A DNA stretch of 64,000 nucleotides. Origin: Gammaproteobacteria bacterium (GTDB lineage Bacteria > Pseudomonadota > Gammaproteobacteria > SZUA-152). The notes below the pieces were generated by a model, which saw nothing but the letters and a program-made list of their open reading frames with translations, ran no database searches and had not been told where the DNA came from. Of this stretch, positions 37,219-46,870 are shown in pieces. The stretch covers positions 24,261-88,260 of the forward strand of contig JAOUJW010000021.1 in the NCBI GenBank assembly GCA_029882975.1, in the 5' to 3' direction. Each line of letters opens with the position of its first letter. Position 1 is the stretch's first letter. Made by a program: the position numbers and the translations under genes.

Positions 37219-37764
37219 CTAGTCTTCGATAAGTCCGGTCTTAAGGCCGTCGATGCTGGTTTGATTTTTTTCTTTCCAGTAGTCACGTATACCGGCTTCC
37301 CCTTTTTTTTCTGCCCATCGCTCCAAGGTGTCGCGCTCACCGGTGTAATCGTATCTGGGGACTGCATAGCCACAGGATGTTTGTACTGAGTCCACGTGAA
37401 TAAGAATAATTTGTCGTGTGCCGGGTAGGAGGGTGAATAAATCAACGTAATCCTTCCACGTGGCATGGTGTGTGGGAATGCTTTCGCCGTGCCCGTAAAG
37501 TCTAAGGATCAACGGTTTTTCATCAAAACTGCAAAACATCACGGTAATGCGGCCGTTTTCCAGCAAGTGTGCCGCAGTTTCATTGCCGCTGCCGGTGACA
37601 TCCAGGTAAGCTACTGTATTGTCGTCTATAATACGAAAGGAATCCATGCCTTTGGGGGACAGATTAATTCGGCCGCTCACTGGAGCCGTAGATGTAAAAA
37701 ACATTTTTTGATTAGCAATAAAGTCCCTATGGATTCCATCCAGTTTATCCGAGAATTTGGCCAT
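37219..37764 (-). CDS. Pyridoxamine 5'-phosphate oxidase-like flavin-binding protein
   Basis: 181 residues with the split-barrel fold of the PNPOx-like family, which binds FMN, F420 or heme. Seen: IHRDFIANQKMFFTSTA, the NLSPKGMDSFRIIDDNTVAYLD core, NETAAHLLENGRITVMFCSF, and RLYGHGE. The C-terminal extension (residues about 145-181) is lysine-rich. It resembles the subfamily often annotated 'pyridoxamine 5'-phosphate oxidase family protein', which is not true PdxH. An AAGGT site lies before the ATG. Substrate unknown; it stands alone. Confidence 0.88.
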   Translation of the reverse strand: MAKFSDKLDGIHRDFIANQKMFFTSTAPVSGRINLSPKGMDSFRIIDDNTVAYLDVTGSGNETAAHLLENGRITVMFCSFDEKPLILRLYGHGESIPTHHATWKDYVDLFTLLPGTRQIILIHVDSVQTSCGYAVPRYDYTGERDTLERWAEKKGEAGIRDYWKEKNQTSIDGLKTGLIED

Positions 37765-37977
37765 TTCTTATTACCTTGTTAATGGATCATTGTGATAACC
37801 TTAGCATGGATAGGGTAGAAAACCTATAACAGGCATGGCACTTTTTTACTAAGTCAGCCTTAGTCCAAGGCCAAATGTGACTTGGTTTATTGCGATCATG
37901 CATGGCTTGGCGTACCATTGGCAATGCTTCAAGCTAGGGCGAAACCTTCCAAAAAACTGGCGATGAGGAGGGCTGTT

Positions 37978-38346
37978 ATGGACAATCCCGTATATCCGTT
38001 CTTATTCCGGCTTATACCTGCTTTTGCGATATTGTTGGCAGGTGCACTACTATCTGCATGTGCGCCACCGCAACAATCCATATTACCGGATAAATATAAA
38101 CGAACCTCATTGGTCGATTCTTACAAGTCCTGCGTGGCTCACGGGACCAATATGCGTTACAACCCGCACACACCGGCAGACCATATTGTTCGAAAATCCA
38201 TGGCTTCATGTCAGTTGTTTCGTAATCGCATGGTTAGTGATTATCCAACGCGCTGGCGTGAGAACTATGCAAAAAAAATAGATTCGGAATTATATCAGCG
38301 CGAACTTGCCTGGGTGCTTGAAACCCGCCGTAAAGAAAAACCATAG
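37978..38346 (+). CDS. Small lipoprotein of unknown function
   Basis: 122 residues. The N-terminal signal has a clear lipobox LLSAC (lipidated Cys near residue 27), followed by a short soluble region with two more cysteines (YKSCVAHGT, MASCQLF) that could form a disulfide. The ATG at 37978 has GAGGAGG 6-10 bases upstream and directly precedes the hydrophobic signal; the frame is open to 37882. Only 9 bases separate it from the kinase gene, so the two probably share a transcript. No family recognised. Confidence 0.72.
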   Translation: MDNPVYPFLFRLIPAFAILLAGALLSACAPPQQSILPDKYKRTSLVDSYKSCVAHGTNMRYNPHTPADHIVRKSMASCQLFRNRMVSDYPTRWRENYAKKIDSELYQRELAWVLETRRKEKP

Positions 38347-38355
38347 ATTCTACGT

Positions 38356-39825
38356 ATGGATAAGCCACTTTATCTGGCCATAGATCAAGGCGGTCACTCC
38401 AGCCGTGCTTTGGTGTTCGATTCTGAGGGGCAAGTAGTCGCGCAGGCGAAGTACAATGTAAAGGTCAGCACACCCCAGCCCGACTGGGCGGAACAAAATG
38501 CGGAGGAACTGGTGTGGTCCATCCAAAGTGTACTCCAGGAAATTTTTCGGCAACTGGGAACGGATGTGAGATTAATAGTGGCTGCCGGTCTGGCTACACA
38601 ACGCTCCAATGTGGTGTGCTGGGATCGTCACAGCGGTGTGGCACTATCCAGCGCCATCAGTTGGCAAGATCGCCGTGCCCATGCGTGGCTAAGCGGATTT
38701 GCTGATAAAGCCCACGAAATACACGCCCGAACCGGGTTGCTGCTTACGGCACACTACGGTGCCAGCAAACTGCGTTGGTGTGAAGACCACATACCGGCAG
38801 TCACCCAAGCGCTTACAGAAGGCCGACTGGCTTGGGGGCCCATGGCCGCTTATCTGGTGTACCAAATTACTCTGGAGCAACGACATTTGGTGGACCCGGC
38901 CAACGCCAGCCGTACTTTATTGTGGAACTTGCAACAACAGGACTGGGATCCATATTTGCTGGAACTTTTTGGGGTGACGCGGGAACCCTTGCCATCTTGT
39001 GTGGCGACTTGTTTTCAATATGGAACAATACCATTAGGTGAGCACCGGGTTCCTTTGGTTTTAGTGACCGGTGACCAGTCCGCTGCACTTTATGCTTACG
39101 GAAAGGCGAGTCCGGACACTGCCTATATCAATATGGGCACCGGCGCGTTCTTACAAATTCCAACGGGGGATCAGGTTGTGTCTGTTCCCAGGTTGCTGTC
39201 CAGCATTGTCATACACGACGGAGTGCAAGCCGGCTATGTGTTGGAGTGTACGGTTAATGGTGCGGGTAGTGCTCTGACTCTGGTAGAGGATGAGTTGGGT
39301 ATGAGCTATGAATTGGCCGAATCTCAGTTTGCCACCTGGTTGGATCAGGCGAATCATCCTCCTGTATTTCTTAATGGGGTTTCCGGCTTGGGCGCACCCT
39401 TTTGGATTCCCGATTTTAAGTCACGGTTTGCTGCGGTAGGGGATAAGGAAAATAAATGGGAGGATTGGGAGAAAATTGTTGCCGTGGCTGAGAGTATTAT
39501 TTTTTTGTTGAAAGTGAATTTGGACACGATCGCTACGGCCATTGAAACGCCGCTGCAGAAAATACTACTCACCGGAGGCTTGGCTTTAAGCGATGGCTTG
39601 TGCCAGCGTCTGGCGGATTTGAGTCGCCTGCCCGTGGAGCGGCCTGAAGAGTGTGAAGCCACAGCCAGAGGAACAGCTTTTTTGGTGGCCGGTGCTCCGG
39701 CACACTGGAGCGGGCATCACTCCCATTGGTTCTATCCCTGCGATAATCCATCGCTGCAAAACCGATTTCAACACTGGTTGATTCTAATGGAAGAGGAGCT
39801 TAAGGCCTATCAGTCGGTGCTGTAA
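38356..39825 (+). CDS. FGGY-family carbohydrate kinase, glycerol kinase-like
   Basis: 489 residues with the two actin-like domains of FGGY kinases. The N-terminal motif AIDQGGHSSRALVFD corresponds to the phosphate-1 loop, but has GGH where glycerol kinase has GTT. The ATP-side elements VTGDQSAALYAYG, NMGTGAF, VNGAGSAL and ATARGTAFLVAG are present, and the GLATQRSNVVCWD segment matches the sugar-side region. Length is close to GlpK (about 500). A glycerophosphodiesterase and a glycerol-3-phosphate dehydrogenase-like gene lie 4-6 kb downstream, which favours a polyol or glycerol substrate, but the altered loop leaves specificity open. It ends at a hairpin terminator. Confidence 0.85.
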   Translation: MDKPLYLAIDQGGHSSRALVFDSEGQVVAQAKYNVKVSTPQPDWAEQNAEELVWSIQSVLQEIFRQLGTDVRLIVAAGLATQRSNVVCWDRHSGVALSSAISWQDRRAHAWLSGFADKAHEIHARTGLLLTAHYGASKLRWCEDHIPAVTQALTEGRLAWGPMAAYLVYQITLEQRHLVDPANASRTLLWNLQQQDWDPYLLELFGVTREPLPSCVATCFQYGTIPLGEHRVPLVLVTGDQSAALYAYGKASPDTAYINMGTGAFLQIPTGDQVVSVPRLLSSIVIHDGVQAGYVLECTVNGAGSALTLVEDELGMSYELAESQFATWLDQANHPPVFLNGVSGLGAPFWIPDFKSRFAAVGDKENKWEDWEKIVAVAESIIFLLKVNLDTIATAIETPLQKILLTGGLALSDGLCQRLADLSRLPVERPEECEATARGTAFLVAGAPAHWSGHHSHWFYPCDNPSLQNRFQHWLILMEEELKAYQSVL

Positions 39826-39915
39826 ACCACATGGTTCACTATTGCAAATTTTTCCATCTTATAATATATAGTGGTGCCGGAACTTTGTCGTATCGCCAAA
39901 GCATTCTGACGCGGT

Positions 39916-39936
39916 CCACGCTAGCGTGGCTTTTTC
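39916..39936 (+). terminator. Terminator after the FGGY kinase gene
   Basis: The palindrome CCACGCTAGCGTGG followed by CTTTTTCTC, 90 bases after the kinase stop. It lies upstream of the chosen DUF418 start, which argues against the longer frame beginning at 39926. Confidence 0.8.
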
Positions 39937-40060
39937 TCTGACGAAGATTTTGTATGGCCGGATCGGCGGGGCTTTATTCCAGATTTTCTGTGCTGCATTT
40001 GGCGCCAATTTTCTTTATTTTCTCATTGCATCCGGGTGCGTTCTTGTCCGAGAGGTTTCG

Positions 40061-41518
40061 ATGAATCAAAACGCGACAACGTCTGCGCCCTATATTCGTA
40101 TTTTACACGTGGATGTCATGCGAGGTTGGGCTGTCCTGGGTATTTACCTGGTCAATATTTTCATTTTCGCTTTACCCTACAACGAGGTAGGGTTAGGGGA
40201 CGATCTGAATGATAACAGTCCCCTTAACCTGCTGGTTCGTATGCTCACAGAAGACTTTGTCGAAGGCAGTATGCGCTCCATGTTTTCCATTCTCTTTGGT
40301 GCCAGTGCGTTGATTTTTTTGGACGAAGCTCGTCTTGCCGTGGCTGGATTGCAGTTGGTTGATTACTATTACCGACGCACTTTGTTGTTGGTCTTGTTTG
40401 GCTTAATACATGCCTATTGGCTGTTGTGGCCCTATGATGTGTTGTATGCCTATGGTTTGTTTGGTTTGTTTTTATTTCCCTTGAGAGTTTTATCTGCACG
40501 TACCCTGGCGATTATTGGTATTTGTCTATTAGTCTTTGGCGGTTACGATTTCAACCAAATACAAACAAAAACCGGCTCAGGAACTGTGGCGAATGTGGAT
40601 GTCTTGGATTCCGATGATTTTAGCGGACTAAGTCAAGAGCCAGATCAACCCGGACGACGTGAGTCTACATTAAGTGAACCTAAACCAAGCGAAACACCAA
40701 ACCAGTTTCGAGCCTTAGCGACCCGGTTGGTACCCCCGGGTACGGATCAGGACGGGCACTTGGAGGACATTTCCACCGAGGACATTTCCGCCGATGAATT
40801 GATACAGGAACCCAATCCGGACAAGCAAGCGGATATAAATGCCTTGGAAGTCAATACCTATTTATCAGGTTATTCGGATATTTATCACTATCAGTTGGAG
40901 CAAGTGGAACAGCAACAGTCCAGCTATGTGTACAAATATTACATTTTTGATATCGGCGGGATGATGCTTTTGGGAATGGCGTTATTTAAGTTGGGAGTAT
41001 TGTCCGGTAAATTGACCCGCCGGATGTATTGGATGATTGCTGTGGCCGGTTTGTTGCTTGGAATTGCAAGCCGCGGAGCATTGGCCTATGCCGATGGCAA
41101 TATGAGTTATTCCCTGTTTGAGCCTATAGCAACACACTTGGGCACCAGTTACAATTTGTCGCGCCTCTTTATGGTGTTGGGCTATATCGGTTTGTTGGGA
41201 CTGCTCTGTTCTTTCAACTGGCTGAGTTTCATCGCCCGGATTTTGGCCGCCGTAGGGCGCATGGCGCTCACCAGCTATATAATGCAAACTGTTATATCTC
41301 TGTTCCTATTTTACGGTTTCGGACTGGGTTTGTTTTTTCAATTGGAGCGATACCAACTTGTGCTGGTTTGTGTCGGGGTTTGGATCTTTCAAATTCTGTT
41401 TAGTATTTTGTGGCTGATCTGGTTTCGACAGGGGCCTTTGGAGTGGTTGTGGCGTTCCTTGATATACGGCAGTCGGCAACCGCTGTTAAAAGCTAAAGGC
41501 GTTGACTCAGCCCACTGA
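40061..41518 (+). CDS. DUF418 family multi-pass membrane protein
   Basis: 485-residue inner-membrane protein. The opening RILHVDVMRGWAVLGIYLVNI and the C-terminal block LAAVGRMALTSYIMQTVISL with WSLW-like ending WLIWFRQGPLEWLWRS identify the DUF418 family. It has about eight or nine membrane segments. Between the first and second halves (about residues 170-300) lies a long acidic, proline-rich hydrophilic insert (e.g. DQDGHLEDISTEDISADEL), longer than usual for the family. The ATG at 40061 has GAGAGG upstream and fits the family N terminus; the frame is open to 39926. Function unknown; it is convergent with sdaA (5-base gap). Confidence 0.88.
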   Translation: MNQNATTSAPYIRILHVDVMRGWAVLGIYLVNIFIFALPYNEVGLGDDLNDNSPLNLLVRMLTEDFVEGSMRSMFSILFGASALIFLDEARLAVAGLQLVDYYYRRTLLLVLFGLIHAYWLLWPYDVLYAYGLFGLFLFPLRVLSARTLAIIGICLLVFGGYDFNQIQTKTGSGTVANVDVLDSDDFSGLSQEPDQPGRRESTLSEPKPSETPNQFRALATRLVPPGTDQDGHLEDISTEDISADELIQEPNPDKQADINALEVNTYLSGYSDIYHYQLEQVEQQQSSYVYKYYIFDIGGMMLLGMALFKLGVLSGKLTRRMYWMIAVAGLLLGIASRGALAYADGNMSYSLFEPIATHLGTSYNLSRLFMVLGYIGLLGLLCSFNWLSFIARILAAVGRMALTSYIMQTVISLFLFYGFGLGLFFQLERYQLVLVCVGVWIFQILFSILWLIWFRQGPLEWLWRSLIYGSRQPLLKAKGVDSAH

Positions 41519-41523
41519 GAGCA

Positions 41524-42897
41524 CTAACACTCGGTAAGACTGACCGCCAGGCCTCCCAGCGAGGTTTCTTTATATTTTTGCGACATTTCCAAGCCTGTTT
41601 GCTTCATGGCAGCAATACAATTGTCCAAAGGCATAAAATGATCTCCGCTGCCGCGCAGTGCCAACGATGCGGCAGTGTAAGCCTTGATGGCACCAAAGCC
41701 ATTACGTTCTATACACGGAACTTGCACCAAGCCTTTAACCGGATCACAGGTCATACCCAGGTGGTGTTCCAAGGCAATCTCGGCAGCATTTTCCACTTGA
41801 GGCGGATTGCCGCCCTTGGCGGCACACAGACCGGCAGCGGCCATGGCGGCTGCAGAACCCACTTCACCCTGGCAACCCACTTCGGCTCCGGATATGGAAC
41901 TGCGATGTTTGATGATACCGCCTATGGCCGCGGCGGTGAGTAAAAATTCCTGTACCTGTTCGGGAGTGCCTCGTTCATGCCGGACGAAATAGTACAGTAC
42001 TGCGGGAATGACTCCGGCGGCACCATTGGTGGGAGCAGTCACCACCATATGTCCCGCGGCGTTTTCCTCATTCACTGCCATGGCATAGGCGCAGAGCCAG
42101 TCGTTCATGCTGGGATTGGGTTCCGCTTGCAATTGCCGGAACAAGTCTTTGGCCCGACGCGGCAGATTCAAGCCACCTGGTAAAATACCGTCTGCTTGCA
42201 GGCCTTTATTGAGACATTGCTGCATCGCCTCCCAAATCGCCAGCAGACCCTGATTCAGTGAGTTCTCGTCACGGTGGGCCAGTTCATTTTGGCGTTTCAT
42301 TTGCGCAATGGAAAGGTGATGTTGCTGCGCCATTTGTAACATGGTGGCGGCGGAATCGAACGGGTAGGGGCAGCTATGCGGCGATGGTAGTTTTAGCGGA
42401 GCGGTCAGTTGGTGGATTTGTTCCTGGGTACTGATAAATCCACCACCTATGGAAAAATAGGTATGTTGTATCAGACTGTTTTCGCTACGGTCCAAAAGTT
42501 GGAAAATCATACCATTGGGGTGTTCCGGCAGTGGGGCGCCCTTATCAAAAACAATATCTGCGTTTGGGTCAAAGCCGATGGGACCGGTATTGGGGGGCGT
42601 GATTTCTTGCTTGCAGCGTAAATCCGCGATTAGTGTGTCCACATCCATTTCGGCCAACATTAATGGGGTGTAACCGTGTAAGCCCATAATAAGTGCCCGA
42701 TCGGTAGCATGACCTAAACCGGTGTAAGCCAAAGAGCCTTTTAAGGTACAGCGTAATCGGGCATGATTGAGGTTGATTGTGGTGGCGTGCAGGCTTATCG
42801 TTTTCAAGAATTGCTGTGCAGCGACCATGGGACCCAGCGTATGCGAGCTGGAAGGCCCGATCCCGACTTTAAACAGTTCCAATGTACTGATAAACAT
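41524..42897 (-). CDS. sdaA: L-serine ammonia-lyase (iron-sulfur type)
   Basis: 457-residue enzyme that deaminates L-serine to pyruvate and ammonia using a [4Fe-4S] cluster. N-terminal beta domain: [24 protein letters not shown] start (here [20 protein letters not shown]). Catalytic domain: [39 protein letters not shown], and the cluster-binding stretch [20 protein letters not shown]. Length matches E. coli SdaA (454). It is transcribed alone; a 400-base non-coding region precedes it. Single-polypeptide form, unlike the two-subunit Bacillus enzyme. Confidence 0.96.
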   Translation of the reverse strand: MFISTLELFKVGIGPSSSHTLGPMVAAQQFLKTISLHATTINLNHARLRCTLKGSLAYTGLGHATDRALIMGLHGYTPLMLAEMDVDTLIADLRCKQEITPPNTGPIGFDPNADIVFDKGAPLPEHPNGMIFQLLDRSENSLIQHTYFSIGGGFISTQEQIHQLTAPLKLPSPHSCPYPFDSAATMLQMAQQHHLSIAQMKRQNELAHRDENSLNQGLLAIWEAMQQCLNKGLQADGILPGGLNLPRRAKDLFRQLQAEPNPSMNDWLCAYAMAVNEENAAGHMVVTAPTNGAAGVIPAVLYYFVRHERGTPEQVQEFLLTAAAIGGIIKHRSSISGAEVGCQGEVGSAAAMAAAGLCAAKGGNPPQVENAAEIALEHHLGMTCDPVKGLVQVPCIERNGFGAIKAYTAASLALRGSGDHFMPLDNCIAAMKQTGLEMSQKYKETSLGGLAVSLTEC

Positions 42898-43297
42898 ATG
42901 CCCTGGTTTTGGTTGCCAATATTCAATTTAAGTGTAAGTCGTAATTATGCAATTAAAAACCCGTTATTTTTAGAGTCTATATTAATCTCAATTGTTTTGC
43001 AGTGGACTTTATTTGTGCGCCAGTTCACAACCTTTTTGCGAATTCATTTGTGATTTCATCCGAAACCATAGTTTATAAGTTTGTCTGTGGGTGAGTCGGT
43101 TAACTTTATGGTCAGGTTAGCCTCTTTAGGCCAATCGTGTCGGGCTTCTGCTTTACGCGATTCTTGTGCATTCTGGCTCATCGTCCAAGGCAAGTCTTGT
43201 TGAGCCGGGTGCGTCAGCGTAGTTGTCGTGCATCCCAAATGTGATAGGAACCGATCTGGAGTCGTTTCCTGGGTTCCCTAAACTTGGAGATCAAGTA
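42898..43297. other. 400-base divergent intergenic region
   Basis: Between divergent sdaA and the DUF2059-like gene. The first 130 bases are AT-rich and probably hold the sdaA promoter. A minus-strand frame at 43056-43238 has no protein character. The start of the next gene is set by TTGGAG before 43298. No repeat or RNA structure stands out. Confidence 0.4.
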
Positions 43298-44125
43298 ATG
43301 CGAAAATACCATAAGAGCGTTTTATTCATGCTGTTACTGTTGCCTGTCTTGGCGATGGCGGCTCCGATCAAGGATGGCTCACTGAATGAACTGTTGAAGG
43401 CTTCCGGTCTGAGTGAGCAAGTGGATCAATTACCGGGAGCGGTTAAAGCCGGGTTGGACCAGGCACAACAACAGGGCTCTCCCATTCCTGCCGCTGAATA
43501 TGAGGCTTTGTCCAAGGCGATGGTTGCCGCTTTTGCACCCAAACAGGTGAACCTGGCGATTAAAGCTCAGTTGAAAAAGAAACTGAGTCAAGCCGACGCC
43601 AAACAATTAATGGCTTGGTACAAATCCAAATTGGGTAAAAAAATCACCAAAGCTGAGGAAAAAGCCTCAACACCTCAGGCCATGCAAGCCATGATGGCGC
43701 AGGCTCAGTCTCTGGTGTCCGATCAGGCCCGCTTGGACTTGGCGATAAAAATTGTCAATCTGGTGAAGGCTGTGGATATGGGAGTGGATTTACAAATGCA
43801 CACCAGCAAGTCCATTGTCGCTGCCATGAGTCAGGCGGCAAATCCCGGTGCACCGGTGGATATGCAAGCCATAGAAACCCAACTGGCCGCAGGTGAAGTT
43901 CAAATGCGCGATGCCATGCAACAATTCATGGTGTTGTCCATGCTGTACAGTTACAAGGAGCTGAGTGTTGCGGAGATCAAAAAATATGTCGCCTTTCTGG
44001 AAAAACCCGTTACTCAAAAGTTCAATAATACGGTGATCCAGGCAATGAGCGTTGCCTTGGCGAGTGCGGTGGACAATATGGCCAAATCAATGGCATCCAT
44101 TTTCAAAAAGCACAATAAATCTTAA
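43298..44125 (+). CDS. Periplasmic DUF2059-like protein
   Basis: 275 residues. The signal peptide spans residues 1-21 (LFMLLLLPVLAMAAP). The mature protein is all helical, rich in Ala, Gln, Met and Lys. Two segments resemble the DUF2059 helical repeat: LSQADAKQLMAWYKSKLGKKIT and LSVAEIKKYVAFLEKPVTQKF. The ATG at 43298 has GGAG 9 bases before it and directly precedes the signal peptide; the frame is open to 43223. It stands alone and ends at a hairpin terminator. Function unknown. Confidence 0.78.
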   Translation: MRKYHKSVLFMLLLLPVLAMAAPIKDGSLNELLKASGLSEQVDQLPGAVKAGLDQAQQQGSPIPAAEYEALSKAMVAAFAPKQVNLAIKAQLKKKLSQADAKQLMAWYKSKLGKKITKAEEKASTPQAMQAMMAQAQSLVSDQARLDLAIKIVNLVKAVDMGVDLQMHTSKSIVAAMSQAANPGAPVDMQAIETQLAAGEVQMRDAMQQFMVLSMLYSYKELSVAEIKKYVAFLEKPVTQKFNNTVIQAMSVALASAVDNMAKSMASIFKKHNKS

Positions 44126-44135
44126 AATCTACTTT

Positions 44136-44168
44136 AAACACGGCGCTCCATCGCGCCGTGTTTGTTAG
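44136..44168 (+). terminator. Terminator after the DUF2059-like gene
   Basis: A perfect 11-bp stem AAACACGGCGC / GCGCCGTGTTT with a 6-base loop, followed by a short T-rich run (GTTAGTTTG), 10 bases after the stop. Confidence 0.85.
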
Positions 44169-44245
44169 TTTGTTCATTTTTAACCAAACGGAACTTGCGC
44201 AGGACAATAGGCGATCGTCTATTATTTGCAGTATGAGGAAGCAAA

Positions 44246-44992
44246 ATGTCTGAATTGCTGGCACACCGGGGATTTAGCCGGAAATACCCGGAAAATACCT
44301 TGTTGGCGGTAAAGTCCGCGTTGGAACTGGGCGCCTGCAATATTGAAGTGGATGTGCATTTGTCCAAGGATCAGGTGCCTGTCGTTATTCATGATGCACG
44401 GTTACAACGCACCTGTGCCGTCGAAGGCGAGGTGCACGCGCTGCCGTATGAGCAGTTGGCGCAGATATCCGCCCATTACCCACAAAAATTTGGCGATAAC
44501 TTTTTACCTGAACCTATACCCTCTCTGTCCCAACTGGTGGAGCTGATACAGCTTTGGCCACAGAGTACTGTGTTTGTGGAAATCAAACGGGCCTGTATCA
44601 ATCATTTCGGTATCGATGTGGTATTGCAACGGGTTTTACCTGAAATCGAACCCATATTGTCGCGCTGTGTGCTCATATCGTTTGATCCACAGGTGCCGCG
44701 TTTGGCGCGTCACTTCGGTGCCAATCGAGTCGGGTGGGTTTTCGAGGGCTGGTCCCAAGAAGCCAAGCAAACCGCGGCCCAGTTACAAGTCGATTTCTTA
44801 CTGACCGATTACACCATGGTGCCCCACGGAGAGATCCTGTGGCCTGGCCCCTGGCAGTGGGTGTTGTACGCAGTGGATGAGACGGATGTGGCCGTGCATT
44901 GGTTGGAACAGGGTGCACATATCATCGAAACCAATGACATTGAGCTGCTATTGGCTTGCAAACCCCTGGGTCGATCCGCTTGCAATGAATGA
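44246..44992 (+). CDS. ugpQ: Glycerophosphodiester phosphodiesterase (cytosolic, UgpQ-like)
   Basis: 248-residue GDPD-family TIM barrel that hydrolyses glycerophosphodiesters to glycerol-3-phosphate and an alcohol. Metal and catalytic residues: LAHRGFSRKYPENTL at the N terminus, then IEVDVHLSKDQVPVVIHD, and VFVEIKR later. There is no signal peptide, so it is cytosolic like UgpQ rather than periplasmic GlpQ. Its last four bases overlap the next gene's start (ATGA). Coupled to a glycerol-3-phosphate dehydrogenase-like gene, the product would be oxidised directly. Confidence 0.93.
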   Translation: MSELLAHRGFSRKYPENTLLAVKSALELGACNIEVDVHLSKDQVPVVIHDARLQRTCAVEGEVHALPYEQLAQISAHYPQKFGDNFLPEPIPSLSQLVELIQLWPQSTVFVEIKRACINHFGIDVVLQRVLPEIEPILSRCVLISFDPQVPRLARHFGANRVGWVFEGWSQEAKQTAAQLQVDFLLTDYTMVPHGEILWPGPWQWVLYAVDETDVAVHWLEQGAHIIETNDIELLLACKPLGRSACNE

Positions 44993-46155
44993 CTAAGTTA
45001 TACGACATGGTGGTCATTGGCGCCGGTATACACGGGGCAGGTATCGCTCAAGCGGCGGCTGCGTGTGGGTTCAGTGTCTTGGTATTGGAAAAATCTCAGG
45101 TCGCGGCCGGCACCTCCAGTCGGTCCAGTAAACTGATACACGGTGGTTTACGATATTTGGAATCCGGCCAAATCTCTCTGGTGCGCGAGTGTCTCCGGGA
45201 ACGTGCCATTTTATGCCAAATTGCTCCGGATTTGGTTCAGCTCAGTTCGTTTTTTATTCCGGTATATAAAACAACACGGCGTCACCGCTGGCAGTTGCAC
45301 GCAGGCTTGGGGTTGTATTCCTTATTGGCCGGTTTGGGCCCTGACAGCCGTTATCGCACCTTACCGCGCTGCCAATGGCAACATTTGGATGGCTTGCAAA
45401 CCCACGATCTATTGGCCGTGTTTGAATACAAAGACGGCCAAACCGACGATCGTCTGTTAACCCGGGCGGTGATGCAATCGGCCCAGGAATTGGGGGTAGA
45501 GTTATGCCTGCCCGCCCGCTTTCAGGGGGCCGTGACAGCATCGGAATACAGTGACATCAGTTATGAGGTGGCAGGGCAGGAGCGATATTGTCGGGCGCGG
45601 GTTCTGGTGAATGCGGCGGGTCCCTGGGTTAATCAGGTGTTGCAACAGGTCCAACCTGCAATGTCACCTTTTGCGGTGGATTTGGTGCAAGGATGTCATA
45701 TTATCGTACCCGAATCACTGCAACGGGGCGTGTATTACATGGAAGCACCACGCGATATGCGCGCCGTTTTCGCCATTCCCTGGAAACAACAGACATTAGT
45801 AGGGACAACAGAAACCCCCTTCTCAGCAGATACCGATACGGTACACACCTTGCCTGAGGAAGTGACATATTTGCAGGAAACTTTACTCCATTATTTCCCT
45901 GATGCGGATACCTCGGTGTTGGAAAGCTTTGCCGGGTTAAGGGTATTACCAAGTGGTGACGGGACGGCATTTCACAAGCCTCGAGAAACGGTATTGTATC
46001 TGGATAACCCCCATAGTCCCCGCGTAGTTCATGTAATTGGTGGTAAGTTAACCGCCTATCGGGCTACATCTCAGAAGGTGTTGCATAAGTTGTTACCCAG
46101 TCTGCCAACGGCCCGGTGTGTAGCTGATACTCGGGAACTCAAATTACGGGTTTGA
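44989..46155 (+). CDS. FAD-dependent glycerol-3-phosphate dehydrogenase-like oxidoreductase
   Basis: 388 residues. FAD-binding VIGAGIHGAGIAQAAAACG, and the GlpD-typical GTSSRSSKLIHGGLRYLESG, VNAAGPWVNQVL, QGCHIIVPE, FAIPWKQQTLVGTTETPF and HVIGGKLTAYRATSQKVL. Homodimeric GlpD has about 500 residues; here the C-terminal helical domain after the FAD domain is missing and the gene ends soon after the FAD motif. There is no frameshift, and the stop comes in a natural position. It is translationally coupled to ugpQ. Oxidation of glycerol-3-phosphate to dihydroxyacetone phosphate is likely but not proven. Confidence 0.85.
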   Translation: MTKLYDMVVIGAGIHGAGIAQAAAACGFSVLVLEKSQVAAGTSSRSSKLIHGGLRYLESGQISLVRECLRERAILCQIAPDLVQLSSFFIPVYKTTRRHRWQLHAGLGLYSLLAGLGPDSRYRTLPRCQWQHLDGLQTHDLLAVFEYKDGQTDDRLLTRAVMQSAQELGVELCLPARFQGAVTASEYSDISYEVAGQERYCRARVLVNAAGPWVNQVLQQVQPAMSPFAVDLVQGCHIIVPESLQRGVYYMEAPRDMRAVFAIPWKQQTLVGTTETPFSADTDTVHTLPEEVTYLQETLLHYFPDADTSVLESFAGLRVLPSGDGTAFHKPRETVLYLDNPHSPRVVHVIGGKLTAYRATSQKVLHKLLPSLPTARCVADTRELKLRV

Positions 46156-46162
46156 ATGGATG

Positions 46163-46870
46163 CTAGTGTTTATAAGTTGTGTTGACAACCACCGGGTCGT
46201 TTTCCTCGATGGATATGCTCACTTGGTGTCCGCTGTTTTTTCCAATATAGGGTGTGGCTGCGTGGGCAAGATAGGGGATGATTTTTCGTAAATCAGTGTC
46301 AGTTACCCGGCTTTGGGCTTGTATATGCCACAATATTTTGGATTTGCCTGTGTCCTTGGTAATGCTTCTAGCTTCCAGAGATGCGTGAGCCACAAAATAG
46401 GTGTAGGCGTGGGACTCTAAGCCTGTTCCGATTCGTTCGTAGCGCGCAGGCACGTAAATGGTTGTCACTTTGGATTCTACTGCGGGATCACTGCTTTTTT
46501 CAGTAATTGTAATGGTTTCTCCGCCAACGAAATCATAAATGGGCGTGATATCGGTGTAGGTTCCGCTGTGCCTGTCGGACAATCCAAAGCTGAATACAAT
46601 TTCAAAGTTTGCCTGCTCTTTTATCCGGGTCCGGTTAAAACCGCTTTTTGCCAAGGCACGCTCAAAGTAGCTGCTGAATTCTTTGAAATACAAATCGTTG
46701 GATTTGTTGTCGTTGTCAGGGCTCAACAGATATTTTTTCGCCGTAGCATCCGGTTGATGGTCGGGGTCGACAATGGCGCTTACGTCTACCACAACCATAC
46801 GGGCACAACCCAGTAGTATTATGCTTCCCAGTAAAGTGACAAGCATACGATATCCGCCAATCTTGGACAT
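46163..46870 (-). CDS. Putative lipoprotein of unknown function
   Basis: 235 residues. The signal with lipobox LLGCA places the lipidated Cys near residue 22. The mature part has mixed strands and helices, with a Tyr-rich segment TYTDITPIYDFVGGETITI and several charged turns; no known motif. Three close ATGs exist (46876, 46870, 46846). The one at 46870 has GAGGTGA at best spacing and is used here; 46876 is possible. It stands alone, convergent with the flavoenzyme gene (7-base gap) and divergent from the chemoreceptor-like gene. Confidence 0.7.
   Translation of the reverse strand: MSKIGGYRMLVTLLGSIILLGCARMVVVDVSAIVDPDHQPDATAKKYLLSPDNDNKSNDLYFKEFSSYFERALAKSGFNRTRIKEQANFEIVFSFGLSDRHSGTYTDITPIYDFVGGETITITEKSSDPAVESKVTTIYVPARYERIGTGLESHAYTYFVAHASLEARSITKDTGKSKILWHIQAQSRVTDTDLRKIIPYLAHAATPYIGKNSGHQVSISIEENDPVVVNTTYKH

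Noticed and set aside
39926..40060. Longer start for the DUF418 gene
   Set aside because: The extension begins inside the terminator palindrome of the kinase gene, while ATG 40061 has a ribosome site and matches the family N terminus.
43056..43238. Minus-strand 60-residue frame upstream of the DUF2059-like gene
   Set aside because: No ribosome site, no hydrophobic or domain pattern; probably chance.
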